A stretch of DNA of 14,637 bases, taken from Candidatus Dojkabacteria bacterium CG_4_10_14_0_2_um_filter_Dojkabacteria_WS6_41_15 (GTDB lineage: Bacteria > Patescibacteriota > Dojkabacteria > GCA-002793355). A model generated the notes under the pieces. The model worked only from the letters and a program-made list of their open reading frames with translations, was not told where the DNA came from and searched no databases. Positions 12,539 through 14,637 of this stretch are shown here, one piece after another; positions within the stretch are counted from its first letter, which is position 1; each line of letters begins with the position of its first letter. The stretch lies in contig PFQB01000128.1 of the NCBI GenBank assembly GCA_002793355.1, positions 1 to 14,637 of the forward strand, in the 5' to 3' direction. Made by a program: the position numbers and the translations under genes.

Positions 12539-12681
12539 AGCAGTGCGAAACGATACTAATTTTCTGTTGATAAACTCGGAGGCGACTTGAAAGATTTCAT
12601 TATCGGGGGTGTTTTGAGTAAGTGCGATGATATTTTCAACATCTTAGAGAACTTTATTTCATAGTGGGCGTAATTAGACAT
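12536..12681 (-). pseudogene. Small frameshifted gene remnant with an intact promoter
   Basis: An ATG at 12679-12681 begins MSNYAHYEIKFSK and is preceded by a good leaderless promoter. In its own frame it ends after 41 codons at 12556 with an unnatural, Ser/Pro/Lys-rich tail. From 12643 the -1 frame reads DVENIIALTQNTPDNEI and then FQVASEFINRKLVSFRTA up to a TGA at 12536-12538. That reading is balanced, looks like real protein and stops right at the next promoter. I read it as a ~48-codon gene broken by a one-base indel near 12643; there is no slippery sequence there. The alternative is that the 41-codon ORF is real. I do not recognise the peptide. Confidence 0.45.
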
Positions 12682-12687
12682 GGTTAG

Positions 12688-12715
12688 AGTATAGCGTTTC
12701 TATCAGGAATGTAAA
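12688..12715 (-). promoter_or_regulatory. Promoter of the small gene remnant
   Basis: TTTACA (12710-12715), a 16-bp spacer and TATACT (12688-12693), then CTAACC and the ATG at 12681. It is one of the better promoters in the window although the gene behind it appears broken. Confidence 0.6.
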
Positions 12716-12741
12716 AATTGCAAGGACTTCCAGTGTCAAAC

Positions 12742-13509
12742 CTAAAGCTTTTCTAACACAATATAGCAGCGAAAAGCGAGAAGTTTCCGGAATGGCAATA
12801 GCATTCGTTCTGCGAATTCCAATATTGGATATGCGAAATCTGGATACAGCTGTTTGTTCTCGAATCCACCCGAAAGGGGATAGGTTAAAAAGCTGAATAC
12901 GTCCCTTTCTTGAACAGAAAATTTCTTGCCAAAAAGATGGGTAAACTGATTGAATTGCTTGAAAAATAGCAAGTAAGGGATTGCTTGATTTGAGTCCCAA
13001 GGAGTTTTATCTGTAGTGACCGTTTTTGTTGAATAGTAATCGATATCAAAAATGAAGGGTTCTGGGTGAAATTTTTTGTAAATTATTTTTGAGAAGGTTG
13101 AAGGATAGGGTTCGAGCATAATCAGTCGACCACCGGTTTTCAGCTTTTGGTAGGCTTCATGCAAAAAACTTACTGGATCGGAAAGATGGTGAAGCACATC
13201 AATCATAACGATATTTGACAAGGTAGAGTCTTTAAACGGCATGTGATGGGCATCAAAACTCATATCGAGCCAGGGTTTTGCATCAATATCTGAAGTAATC
13301 ACGCTTGGATAAAACTCCTTGAAGTTGCCCGTTCCGGCACCTATCTCAACAGTACCTCCGGCAATTTTTGTTAAAGATGCAAGAATCATGAGGTACCACT
13401 TTCCATAAATCTTTCTGATTAATGGCTTTTCATTCCAAGTTTTTCTGTGACGTTCAAGAATATCCATCTGCTGTTGGCTCGCATTATGTAGTAATTGGTA
13501 CTTTAGCAT
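12742..13509 (-). CDS. Class I SAM-dependent methyltransferase, 255 aa
   Basis: The glycine-rich SAM site is VEIGAGTGNF (residues 54-63); SDID at 73-76 supplies the acidic residue for the ribose, DAHHMPF (86-92) contacts adenine, and VMIDVLHHLSDP (101-112) is motif IV. The stretch LKTGGRLIMLEPYP (123-136) matches the Methyltransf_11 group. The ~28-residue N-terminal lead (MLKYQLLHNASQQQMDILERH) and the aromatic, helical C-terminus (150-255) would form the substrate cap. The substrate is not evident; lipid, quinone and small-molecule methylases share this build. It diverges from the split-barrel gene; the shared 62-bp region has a palindromic -10 box about 45 nt from this start. No Shine-Dalgarno sequence is seen. 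Confidence 0.92.
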   Translation of the reverse strand: MLKYQLLHNASQQQMDILERHRKTWNEKPLIRKIYGKWYLMILASLTKIAGGTVEIGAGTGNFKEFYPSVITSDIDAKPWLDMSFDAHHMPFKDSTLSNIVMIDVLHHLSDPVSFLHEAYQKLKTGGRLIMLEPYPSTFSKIIYKKFHPEPFIFDIDYYSTKTVTTDKTPWDSNQAIPYLLFFKQFNQFTHLFGKKFSVQERDVFSFLTYPLSGGFENKQLYPDFAYPILEFAERMLLPFRKLLAFRCYIVLEKL

Positions 13510-13534
13510 AATTTGTGCAGGTACGAATAGGTGC

Positions 13535-13566
13535 TAGACAATGTTTTTGGAATTCTATTATAATAG
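13535..13566 (+). promoter_or_regulatory. Promoter of the 13572 gene with a palindromic, possibly bidirectional -10
   Basis: TAGACA (13535-13540), an 18-bp spacer and TATAAT (13559-13564), then 7 nt to the ATG at 13572. The -10 sits in the perfect 12-bp palindrome CTATTATAATAG (13555-13566), so the minus strand also reads TATAAT (13557-13562), pointing at the methyltransferase gene. Confidence 0.65.
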
Positions 13567-13571
13567 CGTAT

Positions 13572-14051
13572 ATGGAACTGAAAGAAGTTACGAAGGAATT
13601 GATTGCTAAGGCTGATTATTTATCGCTCTCGACCACCGACGGCACGAATCCGTGGGCCACACCTTTGTATTTCGCTGTCGACGAAAAATTCAATTTTTAT
13701 TTCGTTTCTCGTAAGGACACCCTGCATTCGAAAAATCTCTACAAGAATCCCAATGTCTCATTCTGTATATTTAACTCCGAAGATAAGGCATTTACGGCAC
13801 AAGGGCTACAAGCAACGGGAATAGCGCATGAAGTAGGATTGGCCGAGGCTTTGCAGGGATTAACCGTTATCTATAAAAAGAAGCATCCAGATGTCGACGA
13901 CTTAAAGCGGATAAAGCTTAACGTTAAAAGTGTTACTGGGTTAATTAATAACCGTATCTATTGCATTAAGCTGACACATGTTTACGTCTTAGATCCAAAC
14001 AATCCAGACATGGATACAAGAGTAGAAGTGTTTGTCAACAGCGAAAAATAA
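13572..14051 (+). CDS. Pyridoxamine 5'-phosphate oxidase-like FMN-binding split-barrel protein, 159 aa
   Basis: The sequence follows the split-barrel pattern of the PNPOx-like family: a short helix (ELKEVTKELIAKA), YLSLSTTDGTNPWATPLYFAVDE (16-38), then NFYFVSRKDTLHSKNLYKNP (41-60), where the Ser/Arg/Lys and His normally face flavin phosphate, and NVSFCIFN (61-68). It ends with IYCIKLTHVYVLDPN. Members bind FMN, F420 or haem and include general stress proteins; the cofactor here is not proven. The ATG at 13572 is preferred over one at 13515: the extra 19 residues of the longer form (MQVRIGARQCFWNSI...) overlap the promoter and look non-coding. The next gene follows after 23 bp. Confidence 0.88.
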   Translation: MELKEVTKELIAKADYLSLSTTDGTNPWATPLYFAVDEKFNFYFVSRKDTLHSKNLYKNPNVSFCIFNSEDKAFTAQGLQATGIAHEVGLAEALQGLTVIYKKKHPDVDDLKRIKLNVKSVTGLINNRIYCIKLTHVYVLDPNNPDMDTRVEVFVNSEK

Positions 14052-14064
14052 ATTGAGGTAGAAG

Positions 14065-14070
14065 TATAAT
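14065..14070 (+). promoter_or_regulatory. -10 box of the small membrane protein gene
   Basis: A perfect TATAAT ends 4 nt before a GTG (14075) and 34 nt before an ATG (14105). No clear -35. Confidence 0.45.
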
Positions 14071-14074
14071 ACAA

Positions 14075-14476
14075 GTGTTTCTTTCAGCCAACCAAAAACA
14101 TTTTATGAGGAATTTTGCATTTACCATGGCAATACCAATCTTCTTCACAATAATATGGGGGCTGCTGTACGTTTACTCAAGGTTAGAAATCTTTGCGAAT
14201 GTTCCAATGAGAAGCTACAACTGCACCGGATTTATGCCGTTATTCTGCCAACAATCAACACCCGGTGGTAACTTACTAGGCACATATTCTCTACTAGCCT
14301 TTATCGCCAGCTATAACTCACCATTAGTAATTCCGATGCGGAACATAATTTTGGGTACAAATAACGGTCTTATCATTATTCTCGGAGGTGTTTTAGGGTT
14401 TGGATTTTATGGTTTGATAATTGACGGGGTGCGATACTGTGTCCGTACTTTTCACCAAACAACAAAAAAAAAGTAG
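14075..14476 (+). CDS. Small membrane protein, unknown function, 133 aa
   Basis: I do not recognise the family. A hydrophobic segment at ~15-34 (FTMAIPIFFTIIWGLLYVY) and another at ~96-115 (GLIIILGGVLGFGFYGLII) are likely membrane helices; a moderately hydrophobic stretch (NLLGTYSLLAFIASY) lies between. The loop between them has two cysteines (NCTGFMPLFC, Cys50 and Cys58) that could form a disulfide outside the cell. The C-terminus is basic (VRTFHQTTKKK) and should be cytoplasmic. The GTG start at 14075 sits 4 nt behind a TATAAT and would be leaderless; the ATG at 14105 (MRNFAFTM) is an alternative start that keeps both helices and has no Shine-Dalgarno sequence either. Confidence 0.72.
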   Translation: MFLSANQKHFMRNFAFTMAIPIFFTIIWGLLYVYSRLEIFANVPMRSYNCTGFMPLFCQQSTPGGNLLGTYSLLAFIASYNSPLVIPMRNIILGTNNGLIIILGGVLGFGFYGLIIDGVRYCVRTFHQTTKKK

Positions 14477-14622
14477 GATAATAAAAAATCCGGTCTTTCA
14501 GCAATTAGTTCATTACTGAAACAGAAAAGAAGGGATTCGGTCACCTCGCGGAAGTTTTGTTCTCTACGCTCCAAAACATCACGCTCCTCGACCCCCGGTA
14601 GTTCAAACATGAAATTGTTCAT
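14452..14622 (-). CDS. Doubtful short ORF, 56 aa
   Basis: An ORF from ATG 14622 to TGA 14452 reads MNNFMFELPGVEERDV and then LERREQNFREVTES before turning hydrophobic. It overlaps the 3' end of the membrane protein gene by 25 bases. The charged part could pass for protein, but there is no visible promoter or ribosome site inside the window and an in-frame TAG lies just upstream. Otherwise 14477-14637 contains no gene I can support. It may equally be part of an untranslated region or the edge of the next locus. Confidence 0.15.
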   Translation of the reverse strand: MNNFMFELPGVEERDVLERREQNFREVTESLLFCFSNELIAERPDFLLSYFFFVVW

Positions 14623-14637
14623 GTTCTCATGCTACCG
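14596..14637. repeat. Two-part inverted repeat at the right edge
   Basis: CGGTAG (14596-14601) is complementary to CTACCG (14632-14637). Inside, AACATGAA (14606-14613) pairs perfectly with TTCATGTT (14618-14625) around loop ATTG. No T-run is visible before the window ends, so a terminator cannot be confirmed; the arms may extend outside. Confidence 0.5.

Noticed and set aside
13515..13571. Upstream extension of the split-barrel gene from ATG 13515
   Set aside because: It covers the -35 and -10 boxes and its 19 residues do not look like the family.

Overview
The window is a compact bacterial chromosome segment, most likely from a Candidate Phyla Radiation (Patescibacteria) organism. That placement is an inference from several things seen together: very short intergenic gaps, many genes with no recognisable relative, start codons lying directly behind -10 boxes with almost no Shine-Dalgarno sequences at operon-leading genes, and a divergent, extended adenylate-kinase-like protein. 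TGA works as a stop (for example at 7790-7792 and 11364-11366), so this is not one of the lineages that reads UGA as glycine.

Layout. Positions 1-495 (minus strand) hold the start of a membrane-anchored protein that runs off the left edge. tRNA-Arg(UCG) is at 603-676. A complete IS5-family insertion sequence with perfect 18-bp ends (717-1747) sits just behind the tRNA; its transposase is split by an apparent -1 frameshift. An unrecognised 436-aa gene, an adenylate-kinase-like gene and an unrecognised 155-aa gene follow. Next is a heat-shock unit, grpE-dnaK, headed by a near-consensus promoter and a variant CIRCE operator; hrcA and dnaJ are not in the window. A 79-aa protein is translationally coupled to a DHH/DHHA2 phosphoesterase that looks like a family II pyrophosphatase lacking two metal ligands.

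Then come a convergent MBL-fold hydrolase (minus) and a divergent MFS transporter (plus). A minus-strand three-gene operon (histidine phosphatase, HAD hydrolase, unknown) is preceded by a small frameshifted gene remnant. A SAM methyltransferase (minus) diverges from a split-barrel flavin-type protein (plus), which is followed by a small membrane protein. The last 160 bases hold an unconvincing short ORF and a dyad.

Main points beyond the gene list. (1) Both intergenic regions flanking dnaK share an architecture of inverted and direct 7-bp tandem repeats running to the next ATG; in one of them the heptads build the promoter of the next gene. (2) Eight start codons lie 4-7 nt behind a -10 box, implying widespread leaderless mRNAs, while Shine-Dalgarno-like sequences appear mainly at coupled, operon-internal genes. 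(3) The IS carries a hairpin ending exactly at the transposase start codon and a candidate programmed frameshift. (4) Two divergent promoter pairs overlap.
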